Assembly: GCA_945860705.1 (NCBI GenBank)
Contig: CAMART010000003.1
Coordinates: 124,001-188,000 of the forward strand
Direction of reading: 5' to 3'
Origin: Chitinophaga pinensis
GTDB taxonomy: Bacteria > Bacteroidota > Bacteroidia > Chitinophagales > CAMDFR01
Length of the DNA: 64,000 nt
A program made the position numbers and the translations under genes. Below are positions 37,187-46,085 of this stretch, one piece after another (positions within the stretch are counted from its first letter, which is position 1; every line of letters starts with the position of its first letter). Under the pieces are notes generated by a model. It did not search any database. It worked only from the letters and a program-made list of their open reading frames with translations, and was not told the DNA's origin.

Positions 37187-39139
37187 ATGAAGAAAAATAT
37201 TCTACTAATTACAATCCAATTTTTATTCTTTTTTTGCAAGTCACAAGTACTTATGAATATAGATGATATAGCAAAATCTGAAGAAAAGAATTATAAAAAT
37301 CACACTATTGAAGAAACTAGTCATTTTTCACATTATGGGTTTGAGATTATCTACCATGATTTGTATTTTGAGATAGATCCAGCTGTGAGAGCTATAAGTG
37401 GCAGTGTAAAAAGTATTATAAAAATAGATGCTTTTAGAGATACTGTTATTCATTTTGATCTTGCTAATGAACTGATTGTAGATAGCGTAAAAAGAAATGA
37501 TGTTTTTCTCAATCATAGACAAATAGGAACCAATGTGGTTTTTATCAATCTAGGAAAAACTCTAGAGACAGATATGTTGGATACCCTTACAATATACTAT
37601 CATGGTATACCACCCAGCAATGGATTTGGTTCGTTCACTCAGACTTTTCATGATAGTGTACCAAATATATGGACACTCTCCGAACCTTTTGGAGCAAGAG
37701 ATTGGTGGCCATGTAAGCAGACACTTGTAGATAAAATAGATTCACTTGATATACATATAAAAATACCAAAAGGAAATCAAGCGGCTTCAAATGGATCACT
37801 ACTAAATATTGATACTATATCAGATGCTTATATTTTCAACTGGAAAACTACTTACCCTATTGCTACTTATTTAGTAGCCATTTCAGTTACAAATTATACT
37901 AGTATTCCTATGACAATTTATTTTAAAAATGATTCGCTTACTTATTTAAATTATGTATATCCAGAGGATTATATAGATGGATTGGACGGTTCATTGATAA
38001 ATATTCAAGTAATGAAACTATTTGATAGTCTTTTTACACCTTATCCTTTTTTAAGAGAGAAATATGGACATGCACAGTTTGGCTGGGGTGGCGGAATGGA
38101 ACATCAAACGATGAGTTTTGTAGGAAATTTCAATTTTGAATTATTAGCTCACGAATTGGCTCATCAGTGGTTTGGTGATCAAATAACATGTGGTACTTGG
38201 CAAGACATCTGGCTCAATGAGGGATTTGCAACCTACCTAACAGGTATTGCTTACGAACATTTAATAGATGGTATTTATTGGACAGTATACAAAAGAAATC
38301 AAGTAAATAATATATGTAAAGAAACTTTTGGCTCTACATATGTAGAAGATACAAGTAGAACAAATGTATCTAGATTATTTAGTGGTAGACTCTCCTACTC
38401 CAAAGGAGCTATGATATTGCATATGCTTAGATGGAAAATAGGTGATGAAGCATTTTATAGAGGCATGAAAAATTATTTACAAAATAGTAGATATACATAT
38501 GGTTTTGCAGTATCTCAAGATTTTATTTCTGAAATGGAAATAGCAAGCAGTATGAATCTACAAGAATTTTTTGACGACTGGCTTTATGGACAAGGATATC
38601 CCTCATATACTATATCATGGAGACAACAACTAAATAATGATCTGGTACAAATGAAAATATCACAAAGCACTTCACATCCAAGTGTCGACTTTTTTGAAAT
38701 GCCAGTAGCTATAAAATTTTATAATAAAAATACAGATACTACGATTGTATTCGATAATACAATGAATAATGAAATATTTAATTTTCATCTTCCATTCAAA
38801 GCAGATAGCGCTATACTAGACCCAGATATATGGCTTGTACAAAAAAATAGTAGTATCTCTAATATAACAAACGAACTTAAACTAGATGAATTAGTAATAC
38901 AAGTGAACCCACAAAATATTACAAATACAATAGATATTTCTATAAGTAGTGAAATAAGTGAAGAGGTAGAAATATATTTAGTAAATGCAATTGGACAAAA
39001 AATAATTGATGAAAAGCTCCTAATAGATTTTGGTAAAACTCAAAAATCATATTTAGTATCAGATATTGATAAGGGCTATTATTTTCTATATATAAAAGCT
39101 GGGAAGGAAGTTCATACATTCAAGCTATTGAAGATATAA
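37187..39139 (+). CDS. M1 family aminopeptidase with T9SS type A domain
   Basis: A 650-residue secreted zinc aminopeptidase. The signal peptide (LLITIQFLFFFCKSQ) precedes the M1 N-terminal beta domain. The family motifs are GGGMEHQ (301-307, equivalent of GAMEN), the zinc site HELAH (322-326) and the third ligand Glu 345 in WLNEGFATY. It lacks the large C-terminal helical domain of ERAP-like M1 enzymes and instead ends in a short beta domain of T9SS type A form (IDKGYYFLYIKAGKEVHTFK). It would free amino acids from peptides outside the cell. A bidirectional terminator follows. Confidence 0.93.
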   Translation: MKKNILLITIQFLFFFCKSQVLMNIDDIAKSEEKNYKNHTIEETSHFSHYGFEIIYHDLYFEIDPAVRAISGSVKSIIKIDAFRDTVIHFDLANELIVDSVKRNDVFLNHRQIGTNVVFINLGKTLETDMLDTLTIYYHGIPPSNGFGSFTQTFHDSVPNIWTLSEPFGARDWWPCKQTLVDKIDSLDIHIKIPKGNQAASNGSLLNIDTISDAYIFNWKTTYPIATYLVAISVTNYTSIPMTIYFKNDSLTYLNYVYPEDYIDGLDGSLINIQVMKLFDSLFTPYPFLREKYGHAQFGWGGGMEHQTMSFVGNFNFELLAHELAHQWFGDQITCGTWQDIWLNEGFATYLTGIAYEHLIDGIYWTVYKRNQVNNICKETFGSTYVEDTSRTNVSRLFSGRLSYSKGAMILHMLRWKIGDEAFYRGMKNYLQNSRYTYGFAVSQDFISEMEIASSMNLQEFFDDWLYGQGYPSYTISWRQQLNNDLVQMKISQSTSHPSVDFFEMPVAIKFYNKNTDTTIVFDNTMNNEIFNFHLPFKADSAILDPDIWLVQKNSSISNITNELKLDELVIQVNPQNITNTIDISISSEISEEVEIYLVNAIGQKIIDEKLLIDFGKTQKSYLVSDIDKGYYFLYIKAGKEVHTFKLLKI

Positions 39140-39140
39140 A

Positions 39141-39171
39141 AAAAGCTCCTCAAATTTGAGGAGCTTTTTTT
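39141..39171. terminator. Bidirectional terminator between M1 gene and tRNA-Asp
   Basis: AGCTCCTCAAA (39144-39154) and TTTGAGGAGCT (39155-39165) make a perfect palindrome with T runs on both sides. It can end the aminopeptidase transcript and, on the other strand, the tRNA transcript whose 3' base is at 39173. Confidence 0.9.
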
Positions 39172-39172
39172 G

Positions 39173-39246
39173 CGGACCGGACGGGACTCGAACCCGCGAC
39201 CTCCGCCGTGACAGGGCGGCATTCTAACCAACTGAACTACCGATCC
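39173..39246 (-). tRNA. tRNA-Asp (anticodon GTC)
   Basis: Read on the minus strand: acceptor GGATCGG pairs with CCGGTCC (with one G-T pair), D-loop AGTTGGTTA, anticodon stem CCGCC/GGCGG with loop CTGTCAC (anticodon GTC), and T-arm GCGGG-TTCGAGT-CCCGT. Discriminator base G73, as expected for tRNA-Asp. The 3' CCA is not encoded (CAA follows). Length 74 bases. Confidence 0.97.
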
Positions 39247-39347
39247 AAAAACCTATAATCTAGATTTCGGACTGCAAAGTTATAAATATTTTTCTGAAAA
39301 TGTATTTATTTTGAAAAAAATAAAAAAAAATTTGAATTTATATCTGA

Positions 39348-40739
39348 TTACCTCCTCAAAAAATTATCCAATACATTTTTTGTGATTTTAGAAATACTCC
39401 TATCTAATGCAAGACTACCTATATAACTGATAGAACCTGCCGAAAAAACTGCTCCACCTGATGGATGTTCGTATAGCGTCATTTCTGCTCCTCCAGCACC
39501 AAAATCTGTCAATCCAACTTTGGATGGATTTTGACCTTTAGCAAGTAAAATTGTGTTGCTAGGAGAAAAAGTTGTCATCTTATCTGTTTCGAGACCACTT
39601 GCACCGGTAGAATCTTTACCTGTCAATGAATAATATCCTATCGAGTCCCCATTTGATAAATTTGTATTTTCAAAAACCCAATGACTATAATCTTGTACTT
39701 TATAATACGAGTATGTGCCTGCACCTTTTACAGAAAATTCAACACCTAAAATTGCAGATTCATGTTTACCAATATCACGCCATCTTCCACCAAATTCATC
39801 TTTTATTGTATGTATAGAACCATCTTTCCTACATTCTATTTTATCATCTTTCCTTATAACTTTCCAATATACTTGATTAGCACCTAGAGACAATACATTT
39901 CCTTTATTATTAATGTATTTATCTAAGTTATTATACATATTTTGTGTCCAATATTCGCTATGTGTAGATATAATAAAAGCTTTATATTGATTTAAATTTA
40001 TTTGATTATTATCTAAGTCATCATCACTCATTACATCAAAATTATAATTATTATTTATTAACCAATTTATAAATAATAATTCTGCATTATATTCATGCCC
40101 TTGCTCTATTGGTGTATAAGCTATATTAGATGGTCTTTGAGTAGATAATATCTGTGCATATTTTAGATTACAATCATTTTCATTATAAAACCTATAAAAA
40201 GAAGCACCTCCCCATTCATTATATGCTTGCCAAGTATTTGTGGATGCGATTAATAATATCGGATTATTACTTCCTTCATTAGGAGCAATTATGATAGGTA
40301 TTATATAAGTATCATTACCACTATATAATTTAAACTTATAAAAACCTGAATTTAATTTTTCATCTAACTTAAAACACAAATTTGGATCCCAATTACATCC
40401 GTACTTATAAGAACAGGTAGTATAATTTTGTCTTTTTACACATACATTTTTTACTTTTTTAATTAAAGTATCTTCTATGTCATTTTTGATAAAATCTACT
40501 GTAAGATGAAAATTTAAAGTATGTATATATAAATTTACCGTTTCCCCAGGATGATAGGATATCTTATCTGAATAACCTTCTAAATTATGTAAATTTTTAA
40601 TCGTTTTTTCATTTTTACATTCACAATCACTTGAAACTACATCTGGAGAAATTATTTGCTCAATATGTTCATTGGCATTTTGCCCTATGGCAAAAAAATA
40701 TAAGATAAAAAGAAATATGTTTAAAAATAAGGTTCTCAT
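39348..40739 (-). CDS. Secreted N,N-dimethylformamidase-beta-like protein
   Basis: About 463 residues from ATG at 40737-40739 (the in-frame GTG at 40748 is less likely). The signal peptide (RTLFLNIFLFILYFFAIGQ) is followed by a Cys-rich Ig-like part (about 40-160; CECKN, CVKRQNYTTC, CNWDPNLC). The C-terminal half resembles the DMFA2 C-terminal (DMFase beta subunit-like) domain: ILLIASTNTWQAYNEWGGAS, FIISTHSEYWTQNMYNNLD, NVLSLGANQVYWKV, and GAVFSAGSISYIGSLA near the end. True DMFase also needs other parts, so substrate and activity are unknown here. A minus-strand TATTTTTG box (40748-40755) lies 8 bases before the ATG. Confidence 0.72.
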   Translation of the reverse strand: MRTLFLNIFLFILYFFAIGQNANEHIEQIISPDVVSSDCECKNEKTIKNLHNLEGYSDKISYHPGETVNLYIHTLNFHLTVDFIKNDIEDTLIKKVKNVCVKRQNYTTCSYKYGCNWDPNLCFKLDEKLNSGFYKFKLYSGNDTYIIPIIIAPNEGSNNPILLIASTNTWQAYNEWGGASFYRFYNENDCNLKYAQILSTQRPSNIAYTPIEQGHEYNAELLFINWLINNNYNFDVMSDDDLDNNQINLNQYKAFIISTHSEYWTQNMYNNLDKYINNKGNVLSLGANQVYWKVIRKDDKIECRKDGSIHTIKDEFGGRWRDIGKHESAILGVEFSVKGAGTYSYYKVQDYSHWVFENTNLSNGDSIGYYSLTGKDSTGASGLETDKMTTFSPSNTILLAKGQNPSKVGLTDFGAGGAEMTLYEHPSGGAVFSAGSISYIGSLALDRSISKITKNVLDNFLRR

Positions 40740-40836
40740 AGCTTTCACAAAAATAAACTAAATTTCAGATTTTCCTATTTTATAATAGTTCATAAGATGT
40801 AGAAAAAATACCAAACTATAAACCAAAGAATCTACT

Positions 40837-40844
40837 TACATTTG
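40837..40844 (+). promoter_or_regulatory. -7 box for dnaX, near the start codon
   Basis: TACATTTG fits TAnnTTTG and ends 4 bases before the dnaX ATG (40849), so transcription may start at or next to the first codon. Confidence 0.5.
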
Positions 40845-40848
40845 TATC

Positions 40849-42625
40849 ATGAGTAATTTTATAGTTTCTGCCCGTAAATATAGACCAGCCAAATTTGTAG
40901 ATGTGGTGGGGCAAGAACATATCACTAATACACTCAAAAACGCACTAAAAAATAATCACTTAGCTCATTCATTTTTATTCTGTGGACCAAGAGGTGTGGG
41001 CAAAACAACTTGTGCACGTATTTTAGCAAAGACCATCAATTGCACTAATATCACACCCGACTTTGAAGCTTGCAATGAGTGTGAATCATGTACGTCTTTT
41101 AATAGCAATAGCTCTTTCAATATACACGAACTGGATGCAGCATCTAATAACTCTGTAGAAGATATTCGTGCACTTACAGATCAAGTAAGATTTGCACCTC
41201 AAGCAGGTAAATACAAAATCTATATCATAGATGAGGTACACATGCTTAGTGCGGCAGCTTTTAATGCTTTTCTTAAAACATTAGAAGAACCACCACACTA
41301 TGCTATATTTATATTAGCAACAACTGAGAAACATAAAATCATTCCTACGATTCTTTCTAGATGTCAAATATTTGATTTTAGTAGAATACCTGTAGATACT
41401 ATCGTCACACATCTGGATGCTATTTGCAAAACAGAAGGAATCACAGCAGAATCTAATGGACTGCATATCATTGCACAAAAAGCTGATGGTGGTTTGAGAG
41501 ATGCACTCAGTATGTTTGATAGGTTGGTCAGTTTTGCTGGAAAAAACATGACTTATAATGATGTACTTTCAAATCTGAATGTACTCGATCATGATTATTT
41601 TTTCAAGGTAACCGATGCGCTTCTTTCACAAAATATAGCAGATGCATTATTACTTTTTGATGAAATACAACGAAATGGATTTGATGGAGACGACTTCATC
41701 TTAGGGCTTGGTGAGCATTTTAGAAATTTATTTGTGGCAAAAGAAATAGCTACTGCAAAATTACTAGAAGTAAGTGGCAACCTAAAAGAACGATATCTTG
41801 CTCAAGCAAATATTGCTCCTATTAACTTTTTGGTAAATGCTCTAAGACTAAGTAATGAATGTGATATCAATTACAGAATGTCGAAAAACAAACGACTTAC
41901 TGTAGAAATAGCACTTACAAAAATGTGCTTTATTAAAAATGCACTTACTGTAAGCTCTTCGCCAAATTCTGCTGGTGAAGCAAAAAAAAAATAAGGATAT
42001 AAATAGTACGATTATTGAAAAAGAATCTGCACCAAGTGTAGATAAAATAGATACTATAATAGTTCCTGAAAACACATCTTCTAAAGAAGCAAATGTAACT
42101 CCTGCTCCAACAATAGCTATAGCAAAGGCTCCAATCGCATCTAATATCACCAAATCTAAAAAACTAAGCTTAGATGCAGTAGATGAAGATATAAAAGTGA
42201 TAGATGGAAAAGAGAAAATATCTACTGAAAATAAAATAGATAAAGAACCCATTGCCATCAATCAAGATATTTTTAATGAAAAATGGCCAATATATATCAA
42301 CCAAGTAAAAACAGTAAATGAAAATATTGGCTTAGCTATGTCACTAGAACAAGCTACTTGTAGCATTGATTTCAATAAAATAATCATAGCTGTAAATAGT
42401 GAAACTACAAAAGAACTCGTAGAAAAAGACAAAAATAATTTAATCAGCTATTTAGCAGACGAATTGAATAATGATACTATCAATGTATTTATTTCTGTAA
42501 GTGAGCAAGCTCAAGAGATGAATAAAAAATCGCTATCACCAAATGATAAACTAAAACTGATGATAGACCAAAACCCTGCTGTAGGACAACTGGTGCAAAC
42601 ATTGAAGCTAGAAATTGATTATTGA
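40849..42625 (+). CDS. dnaX: DNA polymerase III gamma/tau subunit, frame broken at A10
   Basis: The clamp-loader subunit. The first frame (40849-41994, 381 residues) holds the AAA+ region: Walker A GPRGVGKTT (46-54), a Zn site with CNECESC, Walker B IIDEVHML and sensor TTEKHKIIPTILSRC. It ends GEAKKK-stop at a run of ten A (41982-41991). The C-terminal part of tau continues in another frame from 41975 to 42625; its end (SLSPNDKLKLMIDQNPAVGQ) is the usual tail of DnaX in this phylum. With nine or twelve A the two frames join to give a product of about 597 residues. This looks like gamma/tau production by slippage, as in Thermus, or a homopolymer error. Confidence 0.93.
41982..41991 (+). promoter_or_regulatory. 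Poly-A (A10) slippage site in dnaX
   Basis: In the zero frame the context is GCA-AAA-AAA-AAA-TAA, which ends gamma at once. Loss of one A (or gain of two) gives GCA-AAA-AAA-AAT-AAG-GAT and continues into the tau C-terminus. A plain -1 ribosomal shift would instead meet a stop within a few codons. Confidence 0.75.
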
Positions 42626-42650
42626 TATTTACAAAAAAAAATCAAACAAA

Positions 42651-45560
42651 ATGAAATTTAACTATTCAACTATACTAATACTTTTATTTATGATATCAAG
42701 TGAACTAATGAATGCCAAAACATATACCTATGAAACCTATCCAAATGACCCACTAAAAGCTAGAATTTATACACTTGAAAATGGACTAAAAGTATATTTG
42801 ACCGTATATAAAGACAAACCTAGAATACAAACATATATAGCTGTAAAAGCTGGTAGCAAATTTGACCCTAAAGAAACTACTGGTCTTGCTCACTACCTCG
42901 AACATATGATGTTCAAAGGAACTCCAAACTACGGTTCTAAAGATTGGGCAAAAGAAAAAGAATTACTTGATGAACTATCAATGCTATTTGAGGCACATAA
43001 AAATGCTGCAACTAAAGAAGAAAAAGATGCTCTATACAAAAAAATAGATAGTGTATCATACGAAGCAAGTAAATATGCAATACCAAATGAATACGATAAA
43101 ATGAGCAGTAGTATTGGTGCTAAAGGTACCAATGCCTATACATCCAATGACCAAACAGTATACGTAAATGATATACCTAGCAATGAAGTAGAAAAATGGT
43201 GTATACTAGAAAGCGAGCGTTTTCAAAATTTAGTTCTTAGATTATTTCATACAGAGTTAGAAACTGTTTATGAAGAATTTAATAGAAGTCAAGATAACGA
43301 TATGCGCTGGAGTATGGCGAAAGTTTGGGAATCTCTACTACCCAACCATCCATATGGAACACAGACAACGATTGGTCTTGGCGAGCATCTCAAAAATCCA
43401 AGTATGGTAAATATTCATAACTATTTCAACACATACTATGTACCAAATAATGTGGCTATATGTATGAGTGGTGACCTAGACCCTGATAGCACTATAGCTT
43501 GGATAGATAAATATTTTGGAAGTTGGAAACCTGGCAAACTACCCGAACTACATTTTGATGAAGCACCAAAATTGACAGTACCTATCACACGCGAAACGTA
43601 TGGTCCACAAGCAGAACATCTTTTCTTAGGTTATTTGTTTGCAGGTAGAAATACTGAAGATGAAAAATATTTGCAAATGCTGGACATGATGCTGAGCAAC
43701 GGAAAAACAGGATTGATAGATGTGAATATCAACCAAAAACAAAGAACTCTCGAAGCAGGTAGCTCACCACAAATACTCAATGATTATTCATTTCTTTTAT
43801 TGTCTGGCAAACCAAAAGCAGGACAAACGCTAGAAGAAGTAAAAGATATTTTATTGGCTGAAATTGAAAAACTAAAAAAAGGCGAGTTCACTCAAGAAGA
43901 TATGAATGCAGTGCTCACCAATTTCAAACTTCAAGAAATACGTTCACTAGAAAATAATGCTAGTAGAGCTAATAAATTTGTACGAATTTTTACTGGAAAT
44001 ACAGACTATAAAAAGTCACTTACATTCTTAGATGAATTAGGTCAAATAAAAAAAGATGACTTAGTAAAATATATCAATGAGCATATACAAAACAACTATG
44101 TAGTATCTTACAAAAGAAAAGGTGAAGATAAAGAAAGACACAAAGTAGATAAACCAAAAATAACTCCTGTGGTGCTCAATAGAGATGTATCTTCTAGTTT
44201 TGCTCAAGCTTTCAATCAAAAAAATGCAACTGAAATACAACCTCAATTTTTAGATTTTACTAAAGAAATAAAAACTACTACTCTCAACTCTGGAGTAAAA
44301 CTTGAATACATCAACAATCAACTCAATCAAACTTTTGGACTTACCTTTTTATTTGAAATGGGTAAAGACAACGACAAAGACCTCAACTATGCTGTTGAAT
44401 ATTTAAAACTTCTTGGTACTGATAAATATACTATCGAACAAATAAAGTTTGAGTTATTTAAATATGGACTAGACTTCAATATGACTACTGAAAATAGAGC
44501 ACTAAAAATAACTATCAGTGGTCTAGAGGAAAATATGCAACAAGGATTGGACTTAGTAGAGCATATCATACACCATGCAAAAGTAGATGCAAATGTATAC
44601 AACGAATATGCTAACAAAATAATCAAAGGAAGAGAAAACCTAAAAACAGATAAAGCATTTATACTTCAATACCTACTTACTGATAGAGCTAAATACGATG
44701 GTAATACTATACCGAGTATGGATATATATACTTCTAGCCAAATAAGAGCGCTAGACCCTGTTATGCTTGTAGAAAAAATGAACAATATATTTTCATACAA
44801 ACATCGAATTTTTTATTTTGGTCAATTGCCACTAGATGAAGTAAAAAAACTATTGGATATAGCACACAAAACTCCAAAAACTCTAAAAGAGTATCCAGCG
44901 AAAGTAAACTATACCTACAATAAATTCACTGAGCCGAGAGTATACTTCTACAACTACGATATGGTACAAGCTGAAATTATTTTCATAGCTAAAGATGAAA
45001 TCTACAACAAACAAAATGCACCCTATATTACTCTTCTCAATGATTATTTTGGCAGTGGGTTATCTTCTATTGTTTTCCAAGAAATAAGAGAACAGAAAGC
45101 ATTGGCTTATGGCTCATATTGTATCATGTCTACTCCAGGCTATGCAGATGAACCTCATTTTATCAATGCCTATATAGGTACGCAAGCAGATAAAGTAAAA
45201 GACGCATTGCCTACACTTCGTGGACTCATGAATGATATGCCACAAATAGAAAAACAATTTAATAACTCAAAAGAATCTGCGCTCTCACAACTAGAAACAG
45301 ATAGAATCACTCGTTCGGATATTTTCTGGACCAAAGAAGCATTAAAAAATAGAGGCATTGATTATGATTTGAGAAAAGACAACTACGAAGCAATCAAAAA
45401 TATAGACCTGCAAGCTCTCGATACATTCTTTGAAAAACATATCAAAAACAACACTTACGCACTACTCATCATAGGCAATAAAGATAAAATAGATATGGAG
45501 TTTCTAAAAAAATATGGTGCATTCAAAGAGTTAACAGAAAAAGATTTGTTTGTGGAGTAG
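42651..45560 (+). CDS. M16 family zinc protease (pitrilysin type)
   Basis: A 969-residue secreted metallopeptidase from ATG 42651; an in-frame upstream start at 42615 would overlap dnaX and place extra residues ahead of the signal peptide (FNYSTILILLFMISSELMNA). The inverted zinc motif is HYLEHMMFKG, HxxEH at residues 81-85, with the third ligand Glu in ELETVYEEFNR. The second half (from about 530) is the inactive partner domain with FGLTFLFEMGKDND and a Gly-rich SGLSSIVFQEIREQKALAYG. Such proteins of Bacteroidota degrade peptides in the periplasm or at the surface. It lies 25 bases after the dnaX end. Confidence 0.93.
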   Translation: MKFNYSTILILLFMISSELMNAKTYTYETYPNDPLKARIYTLENGLKVYLTVYKDKPRIQTYIAVKAGSKFDPKETTGLAHYLEHMMFKGTPNYGSKDWAKEKELLDELSMLFEAHKNAATKEEKDALYKKIDSVSYEASKYAIPNEYDKMSSSIGAKGTNAYTSNDQTVYVNDIPSNEVEKWCILESERFQNLVLRLFHTELETVYEEFNRSQDNDMRWSMAKVWESLLPNHPYGTQTTIGLGEHLKNPSMVNIHNYFNTYYVPNNVAICMSGDLDPDSTIAWIDKYFGSWKPGKLPELHFDEAPKLTVPITRETYGPQAEHLFLGYLFAGRNTEDEKYLQMLDMMLSNGKTGLIDVNINQKQRTLEAGSSPQILNDYSFLLLSGKPKAGQTLEEVKDILLAEIEKLKKGEFTQEDMNAVLTNFKLQEIRSLENNASRANKFVRIFTGNTDYKKSLTFLDELGQIKKDDLVKYINEHIQNNYVVSYKRKGEDKERHKVDKPKITPVVLNRDVSSSFAQAFNQKNATEIQPQFLDFTKEIKTTTLNSGVKLEYINNQLNQTFGLTFLFEMGKDNDKDLNYAVEYLKLLGTDKYTIEQIKFELFKYGLDFNMTTENRALKITISGLEENMQQGLDLVEHIIHHAKVDANVYNEYANKIIKGRENLKTDKAFILQYLLTDRAKYDGNTIPSMDIYTSSQIRALDPVMLVEKMNNIFSYKHRIFYFGQLPLDEVKKLLDIAHKTPKTLKEYPAKVNYTYNKFTEPRVYFYNYDMVQAEIIFIAKDEIYNKQNAPYITLLNDYFGSGLSSIVFQEIREQKALAYGSYCIMSTPGYADEPHFINAYIGTQADKVKDALPTLRGLMNDMPQIEKQFNNSKESALSQLETDRITRSDIFWTKEALKNRGIDYDLRKDNYEAIKNIDLQALDTFFEKHIKNNTYALLIIGNKDKIDMEFLKKYGAFKELTEKDLFVE

Positions 45561-45777
45561 GTAATATTTATGTTTTACATTTCATATTTCAATTGATACA
45601 TTTAGGTTTTACAAAATAAATCATACACACCTCGATGGGTGTCTACACGCATCAAATTAGAATGGATATATATTATTAAGAATATCTATATAAAACTTTA
45701 TAAATGTTGTTCTATCTTTATTTAAATACGACTATAGTATATCTCAAAAAAATGGATATTTAATCGATATAATAATC
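45561..45777. other. Intergenic stretch before the repeat arrays
   Basis: AT-rich stretch with no gene. A short stem ACACC/GGTGT near 45627-45642 is not followed by a T run, so a terminator for the M16 gene is not evident. Confidence 0.5.
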
Positions 45778-45839
45778 GTGCATTTTCAAAATAGTATACC
45801 GTGCATTTTCAAAATAAGGTATAGTGCATTTTCAAAATA
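45778..45839 (+). repeat. First array of 23-bp-period repeats (three copies)
   Basis: Three copies of GTGCATTTTCAAAATA start at 45778, 45801 and 45824, exactly 23 bases apart, with 7-base variable spacers. The core ATTTT-C-AAAAT is a palindrome. At 45845, 21 bases after the start of the third copy, lies TAATTTTTG, one T longer than a TAnnTTTG box. Confidence 0.95.
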
Positions 45840-45990
45840 GATATTAATTTTTGATAAAAATTTCAAAAAAAATATATATCAAATTTCATCTTCCTAAAAA
45901 ATGGTATTTATTTTACATAAAAGAATATATTAATATCATAATAGATTGATTTACTATGTTTTAAAAAAAACAATAATAAAATAAAATATC
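45840..45990. other. Spacer between the two repeat arrays
   Basis: About 151 bases of very AT-rich sequence without a believable ORF. It may be a promoter region copied together with the array. Confidence 0.5.
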
Positions 45991-46052
45991 GTGCATTTTC
46001 AAAATACATAGTAGTGTATTTTCAAAATATAGTATAGTGTATTTTCAAAATT
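45991..46052 (+). repeat. Second array of 23-bp-period repeats (three copies)
   Basis: Copies start at 45991, 46014 and 46037, again exactly 23 bases apart. The first is identical to the copies of array 1, and the second and third have GTGTATTTTCAAAAT. The last copy ends 5 bases before the TATATTTG promoter box. Confidence 0.95.
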
Positions 46053-46057
46053 AGTAG

Positions 46058-46065
46058 TATATTTG
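46058..46065 (+). promoter_or_regulatory. -7 box of the DUF4143 ATPase gene
   Basis: TATATTTG is a perfect TAnnTTTG box, 20 bases before the ATG at 46086. The third repeat of array 2 occupies the spacer just upstream of it, so a protein bound there would block or assist RNA polymerase. Confidence 0.65.
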
Positions 46066-46085
46066 TAGAGAGAAAAAAAAACAAA

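Noticed and set aside
41848-42261. Minus-strand ORF across the dnaX junction
   Set aside because: Both plus-strand parts are recognisable DnaX sequence; the minus frame has no family likeness.
45627-45645. Short stem ACACC/GGTGT as terminator after the M16 gene
   Set aside because: The stem is only five pairs and no T run follows it.
45778-46052. The repeats as a CRISPR array
   Set aside because: Copies are only 16 bp with 7-base spacers, far too short for CRISPR, and there are no cas genes nearby.
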